From the NCBI RefSeq assembly GCF_932276165.1, contig NC_064010.1, forward strand, positions 1,240,001-1,304,000: 64,000 nt of DNA, in the 5' to 3' direction. The translations under genes and the position numbers were made by a program. The stretch's first letter is position 1. Each line of letters opens with the position of its first letter. This document shows, in pieces, positions 11,971-22,810 of the stretch. Source of the stretch: Plutella xylostella. Taxonomy: Eukaryota; Arthropoda; Insecta; Lepidoptera; Plutellidae. Below the pieces are notes generated by a model. It was not told the origin of the DNA. It saw only the letters and a list, made by a program, of their open reading frames with translations, and ran no database searches.

Positions 11971-14900
11971 AACTGTGTTTAGAAAGAACTGTCAGTTTAC
12001 AAGAGAATTGCAGCAAGACAGAAAGTCAAAGCCCCGAATTTATAGAGCTTTTTCACATTTAAAAATACCCAGGTTTAAAATTGACGTTGGTATACGAATT
12101 TCCTTTTCGTACCGTCATAAAATTTTGAAACTTGTGTTTTTCAAAATCAATTTTAACCTTATTGTTAATTTACAATACAGTCCATAAATTTTAGGGTCTC
12201 AAAGTCTCTTGTAAAGTGACAGTTTGTTCTGTGAATTCGGGGGTTAAGCTAGATATTGGTAGCTGGACTGAGTTTCGCCACCTAAATATGAGTCGATTTT
12301 CACTGCTAGATCGGCTAAGAAAAACCTACACTTGGCAATTCAACCTTACGTAGTCAGCTACCAATTTATACTTTAAAACTGGACTCAAAAGGCGCGCGGT
12401 TGAGAATTGGACCTTAGAGCCAACATAATAGGGCACATTTGGCAGTGCGACGAAAACATTTGAGGTTAGAGTGAAAGAGTCTTTTATTTTTGACAGCTGT
12501 CAAATGTCACCTGAGTTATATTGACGGTGTATAGTGTGTTAATAATATAGAATGTGTGTTTGAAAATGTAGGAACTTTGTGTGTGTGAGTGCGATGGCAG
12601 CGCTGTTGGCGGTGAAATTGGGAATTAAATCGGGTAGTTTGAAGCAAACATGTGATTTAGTTTTGTGTACAGTGTGCCACGTAGATATCTGACCCCTTTT
12701 ACTTGCTAAGAAGTGCGTCTTACCACTGTAACACAATTCTTAGACCGATGCTTGTACTATGTATAAATAAACTTGTTTCTGATAGAATATTGATGAACAG
12801 AACTGTACCAGTTGTAAATTGTGTAAATTTCCACATTCACATTATAGCAGCAGTGGGGGTCAGATGTCTGTGCGGTAGACTGTATACATACTTTGTAATG
12901 TGACACTAGCGCCATGCGTAGTAGACGTATTGACGACGGAATTGGGAACTAATTTTAACGTCAGTGCGTCAAAAAATAAAAATCGATGATTATTGAATAG
13001 GATTGTAGGTTCTTTTTTATTCATACGATGACATTGCAAAAAGTTGAAGTGGTATTTCGAAAATGATGTAATGGGACCCTGGTATGCCATCGCTACCTCT
13101 AAGGCATCGCAATAGAGGCCTATTTAGCTCAGCCACTGGAGCCACTTACATATTCAATGGATATTGCAATTAATAAAATGAAAATATTTGAACGCAATAA
13201 TCCAATATGGCTACTTTTACGTTTTAAATACGAAGAATTGAAATATTGACTATAACTGTGATGGGTACAAAAACGGGTATATGACGGATTTATTTATATC
13301 TCATTCTGTCGTATGTTTTCGTAGTTTATGCAAACGGAAATGTATTTTCGGGAAAATATTTAATTAATCTGTCATCTACATATTTTGTTTCTAGCAGATT
13401 AGATGTAAGAATACACATACTATTTTCGTTTGAATAGACTATCAAAACTTTTACTAGAGGGACAGGACGGTATCATACAAACTTGAATAGTAAAAAAAAG
13501 TCGCTAATTTTTGAAACAGGCCCAGAAATATTTTGAATTTTATTATAGCACGAGACATACTTTATTCTTCGTACATTGTCTAATTACCAATTGTTAAGTA
13601 AGTAAACGAAATCTTATGAAATTCACGTAAAATAGTTTTTTAAAAGCAATTTGAATCGAATTTATCTTTAAAAATCCCACATTCATAATGAAAAATAATT
13701 AATGGCATTTTAGACCGTCTCCTATTCAGATAAGGTTCAAAATTTTAATTGTACCCTTAAAATATATACTCAAAACTAGAAAAACACTGGATGCATAAGA
13801 AATTTTAACCACCATATATTTCTGTTTTTGCCATACAATCTCAACCCTTGGCAGGTCAAATGCATTTGATCTTCATTAAACTCATAGTCAGTCATATCAC
13901 TGACAATTTCTCACCCTAAATAGGGTGGTATTTTACCAATAAACTTCCCTAAAGCAGTTGTGGCCACATCCTGCATGAATCGTGGCTATCTACAGGGTGT
14001 TGCAAAAAGGGAACTTGAAGAAACAAATAAACTTTGTTGGTCACGTGATATTTTACTATGGAGAATGTTTTTAGGTTTCGGCTTAGTTTTCCCCCTTATT
14101 GTAGCACCCTGTATAGCCAAGTCATGATGTATTGGCTGTAATCTATTTAATATTTGCATTTATTTCTAAAACAAATCCATTCCAATTGTTTATTCCAAAT
14201 TGAACCATACGTCCTAGTTTATAATGTCTACTTTAACATGTTTTATTGTTGTGATTGGATCGCTTTATTAATACAAATGAAAATGACTCGTGTTTCGAAA
14301 GAAATTGGGTTTATTTTCGATAGTGATGGTATGTTTATCAAACTAAAGAATACATACAGACATTATTAACAATTTTTAATACAAATAACTTTATTATGAT
14401 TTTACTGACCTCAATAAAATATGCGATTCCAAATATCCTAACATACTTCACTAATACAGAACTAAAAAAAACAATTTAAGTACTGAGAACTTGAATAATC
14501 TGTATATAAGTACAGGGTGGATATTACCATCAGATCCATATCCATGAGTCCAAATGTCTGAGAAAAAACTAACATTTTAAAAGTTTTTTTTCGTTGGTTC
14601 AGTCATAAGTGATATACTACTCTGTACACTTGACGTAATTTTGTACAGTAAAATAACATTTTAAAAATAAAAAAAAACACGTCCCTTTTGTGTGAATGTT
14701 ATTGTAGTTTTAAGCGTTTTCTTTCCATATACTGTCACAATTATTTAATAATTAATTATTGTATTAATAGAAACTAGGCATTAATCGTCATTATTACTAA
14801 AATTAAGTAGGAAGTTCGAATGTAGTTGGATTTAAAATTCGTATGATTGGCTGAATGGCAGTTTCCTTTGCATAAGTATAGACAATGTAGAGGAAAAATC

Positions 14901-16182
14901 CGCCATTTTGAATATTCCTTCAATGCAATATTTTGTTAAAAACATTGTCAATTGCGGGTACATTAATTTTTAACTAAAAAGCCGTGTAATAATTGCGTCT
15001 TTTTTTAATGTAGAGAATTCGTGTTTATTAATAATCGTGTAGTGTATTTTGTATTTAATGTTCAAAAATTGTATTGCCATTTACGAAAAAGACTAATGTT
15101 TGTATAATAATTTTTACGTATACACACTTTTATTATTAATATTCTTAATATGTAATTATGTTCAGTTTTGAGTTTTTAGACTATTTTAAAGTGAGATAGA
15201 GTTTTTAACATCTACGCACATTATTGTAACCATATGTTTTTGTTTCTGTTCAAAGTATTGTTTTTTTAAGGAAGAAAATAAAATTAATTTTAATTTAAAA
15301 TTGTGTTTGTGTATTTTTGATTTCCTTATTTATTACATGGTACTTACTTAATTATATATCTTTTACATACATAGTTATTATAACGCCTGAACTATTTAGC
15401 AAATTAAGTTATAGGTAAGGTAAGTTTTTTGGCAGTGGTCATACATATAAGTGATAGTTGATGGATTTGATAAAGAATACGGTTTCTACTGCTTACGGAA
15501 TGTTAGCGTTGTCGGACACTACCAAGAGTTTCAAAAGTGGTATACTAAGCCAAAAAGAGGCGATTTCAGGGCCTCAAGTCTGCTAATGAATGTCGGCTCA
15601 ATGCTGTGTCGTCTGAATGGTTTTCCGACTTTAGGTATCTGTTTTCTCTTGGTTAGTGAGTCCCAGTAGTGAAATATGAAACACTTAACACTTGTTACTG
15701 TTTATTAAAGTTAGTTCTTTAAAAAAGATGCAATAAATGTTTCCTAAAACGCAGATAATGAATACCTACAGTGCGAAACCCATGCTGCCGACACACAACT
15801 GTGCCGCCATTCTTTAGCAGACTTGGGGCCCAGGTGGTCTTCATGAACAATCGATTAGTATACTTTTGTAACAGCCTGTATAAGTATTCAACTGCTTCAA
15901 TTACTTATTTATAAAACCGGCCGGTAAGCTGAGCCAATGCGTTAACTATCTGTACAGATTATATTAATAAGGTGATCATTTTTACAGGAAATAAAACGGT
16001 GTCCAACCGAAAATCGTGTTGATTTTTTGTAAAAATCCCTTAGCATTAGCACAATAGATTGGTTCAGGTAAAGAAAAAATATGAATAAGGCGGTCTACTC
16101 ATAATGGAGTCCGCGCCACCACTGAATTCTAACGGCAAAAAGGGAACTTACCTTGCCTATCATACTCTCTGACATTGTAGGT

Positions 16183-16322
16183 CCTGGTTCACAAAGTCTA
16201 GATAATTGCTACCTGTCTGTGGGATAAAATACAATTACAGAGAGTCACAGCATATAATATGTATGTATCATGTATATTTTATCCCACAGGTAGCCATTAT
16301 CCAGAGATTGTGAAACAGGTCC
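16183..16322. repeat. Imperfect inverted repeat
   Basis: GTTCACAAAGTCTAGATAATTGC and, about 80 bp later, GCCATTATCCAGAGATTGTGAAAC pair imperfectly, with TGTGGGATAAAATA / TATTTTATCCCACA as an inner stem. It lies just beyond the 3' end of the minus-strand secreted-protein gene. Confidence 0.5.
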
Positions 16323-16458
16323 TTAGTTCTATGAGTCTAGCAACAGCATTGACATTATCGGACTTGAGTGGTGGCGTGGGCTCTACAGGATGTTGCCAAA
16401 TTCGACTTAGTATAAGTACCCTTTTAGCAATACCCTGTACCCTTAGCTTCGAACGTAT

Positions 16459-18564
16459 TTATCTCGGCTCATCCAACGCCACATCATCATCATCATCATT
16501 CCTCAGAACACTGAACTTGTAAGTGACCTCCTTGAGCAGGCCCGTCCGTAGCAGGAAGTCAATGAACGGGCGGCGCCGCGCGCGCTGTCGCGACCACGTT
16601 GAACGGACCCCTGGGGAGAGGGAAGAAGTTAGGAAGGTTGGCGGGAAGGTGGGAAGAAAAATATTTTGGGAAATGGGAAATGCCTATGTTAACTACTCTA
16701 ATAACAATAAATATGAGAAATTAGGCGGGAAAAAGGGAAATGGTATAACTATGTCTGTGTAGATCTTGTGTAAGTACACAACACACTATTTGTAAATTTT
16801 AACACATTTAGAAATCATAGGTACTTAGGTAAATACACACATGGTCATGACTGTAATCCCCGAATGGGTAGTCACAGGTGACTCGTAAGCAAGCTACCCG
16901 TATTTCAGTGTTCAATTGTACTCATTCCTGTGAGAAAAAATAGCCTACAGCACTCAAGGTTTACAGTGCATCAAAATATTATCAAATAAAAAGGTAAGTA
17001 TAAATATTTTGTTCAAGTTTTCGAGAGGCTATGACCCCCGCTCTGGCTCGTACCTTGCTCAAAGGATTTCAATTGGTATACAACGTGGCAATGCTGCAAG
17101 TATAATACCTTTGAGCCAGGTACGATTCGGGGAGGGCTTTTGGACTGATTTCGATGACAATGTAGATTTATAACTTACTGATCGGCTCGAGCGGCCTGGT
17201 GCTGGTCTGTGGGCCGAACTCGTACAGCACTTGGAAGTCGGCGTGGTTGCCCAGCCGGAACCCGAACCCGACGCGCCCGTCGTTGCCTGAGACACAGGAC
17301 ACGTTAGGACGATGTACAGAAAAGCTAGCACGGGGCGCAATTAAGACGTGACAAAAGTTTTACATCGCGCTAAGTCACATCGCACAGCCTCAAGAGCGAG
17401 CGCGACGGAGAACTTTTGTCACGTCTTAATTGCGCCCCGTGCTACCTTCCGGGTGATACAAGAAGGGTCACCACAGACCTATATGACTAGATTCCCTAGT
17501 GTAATATTGAGCGTGTCAAAAGGTTGATCATAATAATATGATCATCTAGTCATAATATGGCATATGGCATCTAGTCTTATATGTCTGTAAGGGTCACACA
17601 TGGCCATCCGACCTAATCTAGGCAGAACCTCTGATATGGGTGTCGGACAGCCGATGTATCTTCTACACAGATACATACCTACATATTATACCATTATAAA
17701 CACATCACAAAAATTGTATTTTACAATTGTAGGTACTCAAATTATTTAAAATTGTGTGTACTCGGGACTTGGGTGTCTTTAAACAAATATCTGCCCTGGC
17801 CGGCGATCGAACTCGGCACTTTCGGCATAATAGTCAGCGTCACTAACCACTACGCCATTCGGTCGTCGTAAGTATACCGTTTTTGTAACTAATATAGCAC
17901 TCTACAGTGTGTATAATATTTCATTTGGTAAAGCATTTTACCTGGACAATTTCAGCACGGAATGGTGTGAGCAGGCCCAAGAAAGGGATAAGTGGAAAGT
18001 TCTATGAGAGACCTTTGACAAGCAGTGGGACACTAGAGGTTGAGGAAAAAATAAGCATTTTAGCCAGATTTCTTGAGCAAGAAGGTTTCCGCTCAAATTA
18101 TCCATCCGATAAACGTAACTATTAACGATTCGCCATAAATACAGTACGCGCGTAAGTAATGCCAATCAAGCTATCGACATCAAGTTTATCGACGTCGATA
18201 ACGTACCCGTGTAGCGGCCGCAGGTACTAGGTACCCATATAAATTTATCTTTACTTACCTTTAACAATTTTCGGTGCAAATCCATAAATGCCCACTAATG
18301 CTGTCGGTACATCCTCGGGAACAATCACCACTATTGATTCCACTGGGCAACCTACAAGTTACAAATATACATTTTAGGAAATCAATTCGTTGCCATAATT
18401 TATTTTAAAAGCGTTTTTAATAGTCGTATAGTAAGTAGGTCCTTAGTACACAAAATTTACTCAGCCCTTTTTAGCTTTTGTACAGTAAACAAAAGAGATA
18501 AATGAAAAAACTTACATTTTAGGCAAATAAAAACAAAAACCGTCCAATAATATTTTTTTGCCAT
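16459..18564 (-). CDS. Small secreted protein, paralogue 1 (133 aa, four exons)
   Basis: Minus-strand exons: 18564-18516, 18351-18259, 17286-17179 and 16610-16459. All introns are phase 1 with good GT-AG borders, and the total is 134 codons including TAA. Residues 1-17 look like a signal peptide (MAKKYYWTVFVFICLKC). Exon 2 gives a hydrophobic strand-like region (IVVIVPEDVPTALVGIYGF). Exon 3 carries the shared block RVGFG-x3-GNHADFQVL-x-EFGPQT (about residues 52-75). The last exon is very basic (SRQRARRRRPF), then FIDFLLRTGLLKEV and an acidic tail with five consecutive Asp coded by a GAT run. The block and intron positions match the plus-strand gene at 22811-29341, with 20 of 24 residues identical in the block. 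I do not recognise the family. Secretion is inferred from the N-terminus; the basic run could be a processing site. Confidence in the exon chain is high because the phases close and a paralogue agrees. Confidence 0.8.
17025..17110 (+). pseudogene. LINE C-terminal fragment (RSGSYLAQR family)
   Basis: The plus strand reads PRSGSYLAQRISIGIQRGN, matching the minus-strand fragments at 38787-39137 and 52360-52445. It is a short retroelement scrap inside the last intron of the minus-strand secreted-protein gene. Confidence 0.6.
17326..17444. mobile_element. MITE with 34-bp perfect inverted ends
   Basis: TAGCACGGGGCGCAATTAAG begins the left arm (17326-17359) and its exact complement forms 17411-17444. 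It lies in intron 2 of the minus-strand gene. A diverged relative lies at about 47390-47575. Confidence 0.7.
17592..17867 (-). mobile_element. Diverged tRNA-derived SINE
   Basis: The minus strand has the SINE head (GACGACCGAATGGCGTAGTG) with a worn B box, then AGATATTTGTTTAAAG. The body differs from the main family (GTCGGACAGCCGATG, GGCCATCCGACC) and matches the copy at 51002-51224, indicating an older subfamily. Confidence 0.65.
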
Positions 18565-18625
18565 TTTGACATAACTTTTCGAAAAACCAATAAGTAGAGC
18601 GAAGTGTGAATATTAGATTTTCTTC

Positions 18626-18634
18626 ACTTTATAG
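18626..18634 (-). promoter_or_regulatory. Candidate TATA box for the minus-strand secreted-protein gene
   Basis: CTATAAAG on the minus strand about 62 bp before the ATG at 18564 would place transcription start some 30-35 bp before the ATG. Position and motif fit; no other support. Confidence 0.3.
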
Positions 18635-18878
18635 CACTTTTCTTATAATCCTGGCACCCAATACAACGGAACACTATAGAATGTCGTGAATTATGAATTT
18701 AGTAAGCGATTGTTTAAAAGGGAATAAATAAAACAATAATTCTCACGTTAGTTAGATAATAATTTACAAATAGATAAGATTGATGTAAAAAATTGCTTTG
18801 TGCAAGCGCACGGTTCATTGCAGGGTAAACCGTTGGCCGGCCTTGGTGGCCCATTACCTCATATCTTAGGTATTAGTA

Positions 18879-19112
18879 TCTCACGGGCAATGAAAAGGTT
18901 CCGCCAAGAAAAACGTCAAATTACTCCTAAACGGAAAAGCCTTGCTTAATGACGCCATTTGCATCATTAAAGTACATTTAACAGAGCATCAGGATATTAC
19001 CAACTAAAAACGGTAATATTTTGTTCATATTTTTTATTAAATGTTTGAAAAATTGGGGACGTTTGGTGTCGGCATTTTGTGAGTGGAACTTTTTCATTGC
19101 CCGTGAGTGTAT
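18879..19112. mobile_element. MITE with CTCACGGGCAATGAAAA ends, copy 1
   Basis: TCTCACGGGCAATGAAAAGG on the left faces TTTTCATTGCCCGTGAGTGT on the right, about 230 bp overall. The interior includes ACTCCTAAACGG and CATCAGGATATTACCAACTA. A second copy follows at 19218. It lies upstream of the minus-strand secreted gene. Confidence 0.7.
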
Positions 19113-19217
19113 TATATATATATACTTTAGCATGAAAAACTTTGAGGCAACGCGGAGTTCGCGAAAAACCACCAGTTCTAATATAAGGAGAGGAAGTTAC
19201 AGTATAGCCCTTATTAT

Positions 19218-19450
19218 ACACTCACGGGCTAACTATGAAAAAGTTCCACTCACAAAATTCCGACACCAAATGACCCCAATTTTTTCAAAGATTTATTTTA
19301 AAGTTTTCACTAAATATCATTGTTTTTAGTTAGAGATATCCTGATGCTATGTTAAATGTTCTTTAATGTTGCGGAAGACGTCATTCAGCTAGCCTTTTCC
19401 GTTTAGGAGTAATTTGGTGCTTTTCTCAGTGGAACCTTTTCATTGCCCGT
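19218..19450. mobile_element. MITE with CTCACGGGCAATGAAAA ends, copy 2
   Basis: Starts ACACTCACGGGCTAACTATG and ends CCTTTTCATTGCCCGTG. The interior repeats copy 1 in the opposite orientation (AGTTAGAGATATCCTGATGC), giving two head-to-head neighbours 100 bp apart. Confidence 0.65.
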
Positions 19451-19539
19451 GCTACTAACCTAGGAGGTGTTAGTACCTCGTAGTAGTCTGATGTCAAACT
19501 GTTATATACCTTCCATTTCATTCGACTACCCCCGACGAA

Positions 19540-19760
19540 AAAGAGGGTTGTTATAAGTTTAGCGTGAGACCTATATTTCTGCTGTAGCGTGAGACCTGTA
19601 TTTCCCAAACGGCTGAACCGATTTGTTTTTTTGGGCTATAGGGTATATTACCCCAAGTGTTCTTAGCCATGTTTTATCAAAATTGGCTGAGCCGTTCAAA
19701 AGTTATGCCTTTTAATGTTGAATATCGGGGGTTTTAACGTTGGTTACGTACGTTAGTTAG
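19540..19760. repeat. Dispersed repeat (GGCTGAACCGATTTG type)
   Basis: Contains GAGGGTTGTTATAAGTTTAG, GGCTGAACCGATTTG and AAAATTGGCTGAGCCGTTC. Related wording occurs at 27045-27260 and 46975-47090. It probably represents worn ends of a LINE or MITE family. Confidence 0.45.
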
Positions 19761-19937
19761 TTTTTATTTTGTGAGTATTTTATTATAATAGCAATCAAAA
19801 TAGCTGAGTGCAGCAGTCATATTTTTTGTAAGTGGTTAGTAAATCTAATGTCTCAACTCAATCACACGTTCAACGTTGGTTTTACCGTCTACCTACAGCC
19901 GTGGGAAGTTGTAATATTGTGATTATGAATGAGCTGT

Positions 19938-20473
19938 TAGGGTCCATGTCCACCAGAGATGTGCTAAATTACATTGGTCAAATGTTTTCATTCATCGTAT
20001 AAATATAAAATTTTCTGATGAACGTAATTTTTTACAAACTACTCTACGTTCGGATAACGGTCTCTTTCTGTCTAAGGAGAAGAACGGAGGCAAGAAACTC
20101 CTGAGCCATCTTTTCAAAAAAATACTTAAAACACGACGCTATGCTGCGATGTTATGAAAGAAACCCGTTCCCACCGCTATGTGGAACAATGAATATGATT
20201 GGTAGATATAAAATGCATCCATAGCAACATAGCATAGCGGATCTCTGGTGGAAAAGAACCCTAAAGGTAATCAAACTTACTCTAACCTAAGGGTCACTTT
20301 TACCAAACGCTAAACGTATTTAAAATTGTACTTAAATCAAATTTTAAATACATTTTGTACTAGGTACCTAACTGACAGACGTTTGTCAGGCTTTACTAAA
20401 TACGTTTAGCGTTTGGTGAAAGCGACCCTTAGGTTAGAGTAAGTTTGATTACCTTTAGGGTTCTTTTCCACCA
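19938..20473. mobile_element. Two overlapping foldback elements
   Basis: Outer pair: TTAGGGTCCATGTCCACCAG near 19938 against CTGGTGGAAAAGAACCCTAA near 20247. Inner pair: arms of about 80 bp at 20247-20326 and 20394-20473, including CTAACCTAAGGGTC and CCAAACGCTAAACGTATTTA. The shared middle arm suggests one element inserted into, or recombined with, another. Confidence 0.6.
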
Positions 20474-20569
20474 ATCTCAAACCGACCATTTCTGACTGGA
20501 CTGATTTAAAAGTACCTAACTTCCACATTGTAGGTTCTACGCACAGAGTTCTTTGTATATACCAGGTTC

Positions 20570-20790
20570 TAAGTTTCCACATCCACCTAATAATCCATTC
20601 CCACGGGATACTGTACGTTCTATTCTATTATATTCTCTGTGGGGGTGTAAGTACCTGCACCTGGCTCTCTCGAGTGGAACCTTTGTGCATATACCCAAGG
20701 TCTAAACTGCCTTCCTAAGCTTGGACCATTTCCCACCACGCTGGTCCACTGCAGCTTGGTGCTCGTTTGTGTAAGAAGACTACAATGTAC
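20570..20790 (+). mobile_element. SINE-type repeat (CTCGAGTGGAACC family)
   Basis: Contains CTGCACCTGGCTCTCTCGAG, CTTCCTAAGCTTGGACC and CACCACGCTGGTCCACTGC. The same unit runs on the minus strand at 58235-58800 and partly at 10440-10540. It is associated with GAATA/TATTC short repeats. Confidence 0.55.
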
Positions 20791-21582
20791 AAATACATAG
20801 TTACAATGATACGAATTAGTTAGTATATATATACCATTTACCTAACTAATATTAGGTAAGTACTAGTTATACTTCAATGGTTCAATTTTGAGGTTTGGTT
20901 TTTCCAACTACCAATTTTATCATCACGATAAGTAGGCCTACACCTAAACGCGTCATTAGGATCATAATCACCAATTTGTTTGGGGATTTTATAATGTGCC
21001 TGCTAAGTTACAGTGCCACAAACTTATCTGTTCCGGTGACAGCTCACATAAATGTCTAATATTTCTTAATTTTATAAGATTTTAAGTTTGCTCGTATTGT
21101 TAATTCGCTCTTGCGGTGTTAATACACCCATCTAATTAAGTAATGAGATATGGATCAATTTAGTTCGCTCTCACCGGAACAGATCGCACTAGTAAGTATC
21201 CCCAAGTGACAAGTGATTCATCAATTTCCGAATTACGCACAAATACAAATTCGTGTCTATTAATTACATATTGGATATAACCCATATACAGTCCAACTAT
21301 AAAGTCGTGAAAACGGTAGTGGATCCTAACTAATTGTTTAAGATCGTATTTAATCGATCTGTTATATTTAATAAAGGACAAATCTGTTAAAAATCCATAG
21401 TCAATTGGTATTTTATTTTTAAAATGTATGTAACAGTAAGTAAATAACTGATGATCATAAAAAGTTTTAGCAAAATCGCACTCTTTGATGTCAGGACAGG
21501 AATTGAATAGACAAACCTCCTTATTCATAAAATAGTTATAGGTATTGATCTGTTTTGTCCCTCTCTGACAAGAATATTGATT

Positions 21583-21795
21583 GGACGACCGAATGGCGTA
21601 GTGGTTAGTGACTCGACTACTGAGCCGAAGGTCCCGGGTTCGATTCCCGGCTGGGGCCGATATTTGTTTAAACACAGATATTTGTTCCCAGGTCTTGGAT
21701 GTGCCCGTAAAATGGAAATAGCCGCCCCCTATTACTGTACAGTGTGGGTGCAGACACCCCCACAGAGAATAGAATAGAATAGAATAGAATAGAAT
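21583..21795 (+). mobile_element. tRNA-derived SINE with switched tail
   Basis: A full tRNA-like head (A box TGGCGTAGTGG, B box GGTTCGATTCC) and the start of the usual body, but from about 21741 the tail switches to GTGGGTGCAGACACCCCCAC followed by (GAATA)n. The copy is chimeric with the family at 20570. Confidence 0.75.
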
Positions 21796-21820
21796 GTACC
21801 TTGTAGTACCTACAGAGTAT

Positions 21821-21847
21821 GCGTGTGTGTGTGTGTGTGTGTGTGTA
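21821..21847. repeat. (GT)n microsatellite
   Basis: Run of GT dinucleotides about 27 bp long directly after the SINE-derived (GAATA)n tract. Confidence 0.9.
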
Positions 21848-22810
21848 CCTATATGTGTATACCTCTGCTAATAGTAGGAAGGTGGGTTCTTTGAGAAAGT
21901 TTGAGCAAGTAGGAAACTAGGAACCTATCTACTAAGTAATTTATAATTATCTGAAAATACTAACCCCCTTATTAAACTGTTTTGTCCCTCTCTGTCAAAG
22001 AACAAATTGTTCTCTGTCAGAGAGTGACAGAGAACAATTTTATTTGGTTTTTGGTTTGGTTTTTATGAATAAGAGCTTAAGTTTATTGCGTAATATAACA
22101 TAAATCTCCCAACAGAATATCGTAACTTCCATACAATGGGTATATTTTGTATTGAAAACAGGAAAGCAACTTCACTCACTCACTAACAACTGTCGTTTTC
22201 ACAAAATATGAAAGTGCAAGCATTATTTTAAAAACGTCTTAATTCCTAGCTGTACCTATAAAAATCAACTCTGTGCTCCTAAGAATTGAGGTCGAAATAA
22301 GAAGTCTACACTGAGGTCGTTTACGATAAAATACTTCCACTATCCATTAGTGAATGGGCACACACACATACAAAACATTGCGTACGCCAGAAGATACTGT
22401 AAAAACTACTTTATTCCACTTTAGTTTAGAGATCAAATTACAAATTGAAACTATTTTAAGTTCATGTTTCTCGGATTATACAGCTTTGATAGTAAAACGG
22501 CTTATATACCTTGTGGATTTTAATACATTGTTCTTAAAGTACGAGGTATTAAGGTATGATTATAGTTGTATTCATTGAGTTTCATAAGCCTTTTTATTAT
22601 TATTAGGCAAAGTTACAACATAGAATAAAGTTGTCAAAAGGTTTCTTAGCTCAGTTTGGCGGCAAAACTCCGCGCGTTGACAGTTTATTTTTTAATTTCA
22701 CTTTTTAATCGTGCAAAGACTCTTTGTTTACAGCCATGTGTTTGTGAGGAATGCTAGTTATTCACAACTGTTTTTTTTTTACTGTGTGCAAACATTTTGC
22801 AGCATTTAAA

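Larger units (their letters stand above)
11717..16458. other. 3' flank and AT-rich intergenic DNA
   Basis: Begins with the 3' UTR of the first gene. A MITE (about 11866-11970) sits about 150 bp past the stop. Candidate AATAAA signals occur near 12770 and 15275, but I cannot tell which is used. A 32-codon ATG frame at 12594 looks incidental. Part of a GTTGCAAAA MITE lies at 13994-14115 and an inverted repeat at 16183-16322. Otherwise I see nothing coding. Confidence 0.45.

Noticed and set aside
12594..12692. 32-codon ATG frame (MAALLAVKLGIK) as a short gene
   Set aside because: No signal, conserved motif or nearby poly(A) support beyond chance; it lies in the likely 3' flank of the first gene.
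15451..15669. 72-codon plus-strand frame
   Set aside because: It contains GTTGCAAAA-MITE-like wording (ATACTAAGCCAAAAAGAGG) and no protein features.
21583..21660. Possible true tRNA genes at the SINE heads
   Set aside because: Each is followed by the SINE body and target duplications; the acceptor stem does not close as a mature tRNA.
21160..21675. 171-codon minus-strand frame
   Set aside because: Its first part is the antisense of a SINE head (PAGNRTRDLRLSSRVTNHY) and the rest has no coding character or repeat-free homologue.
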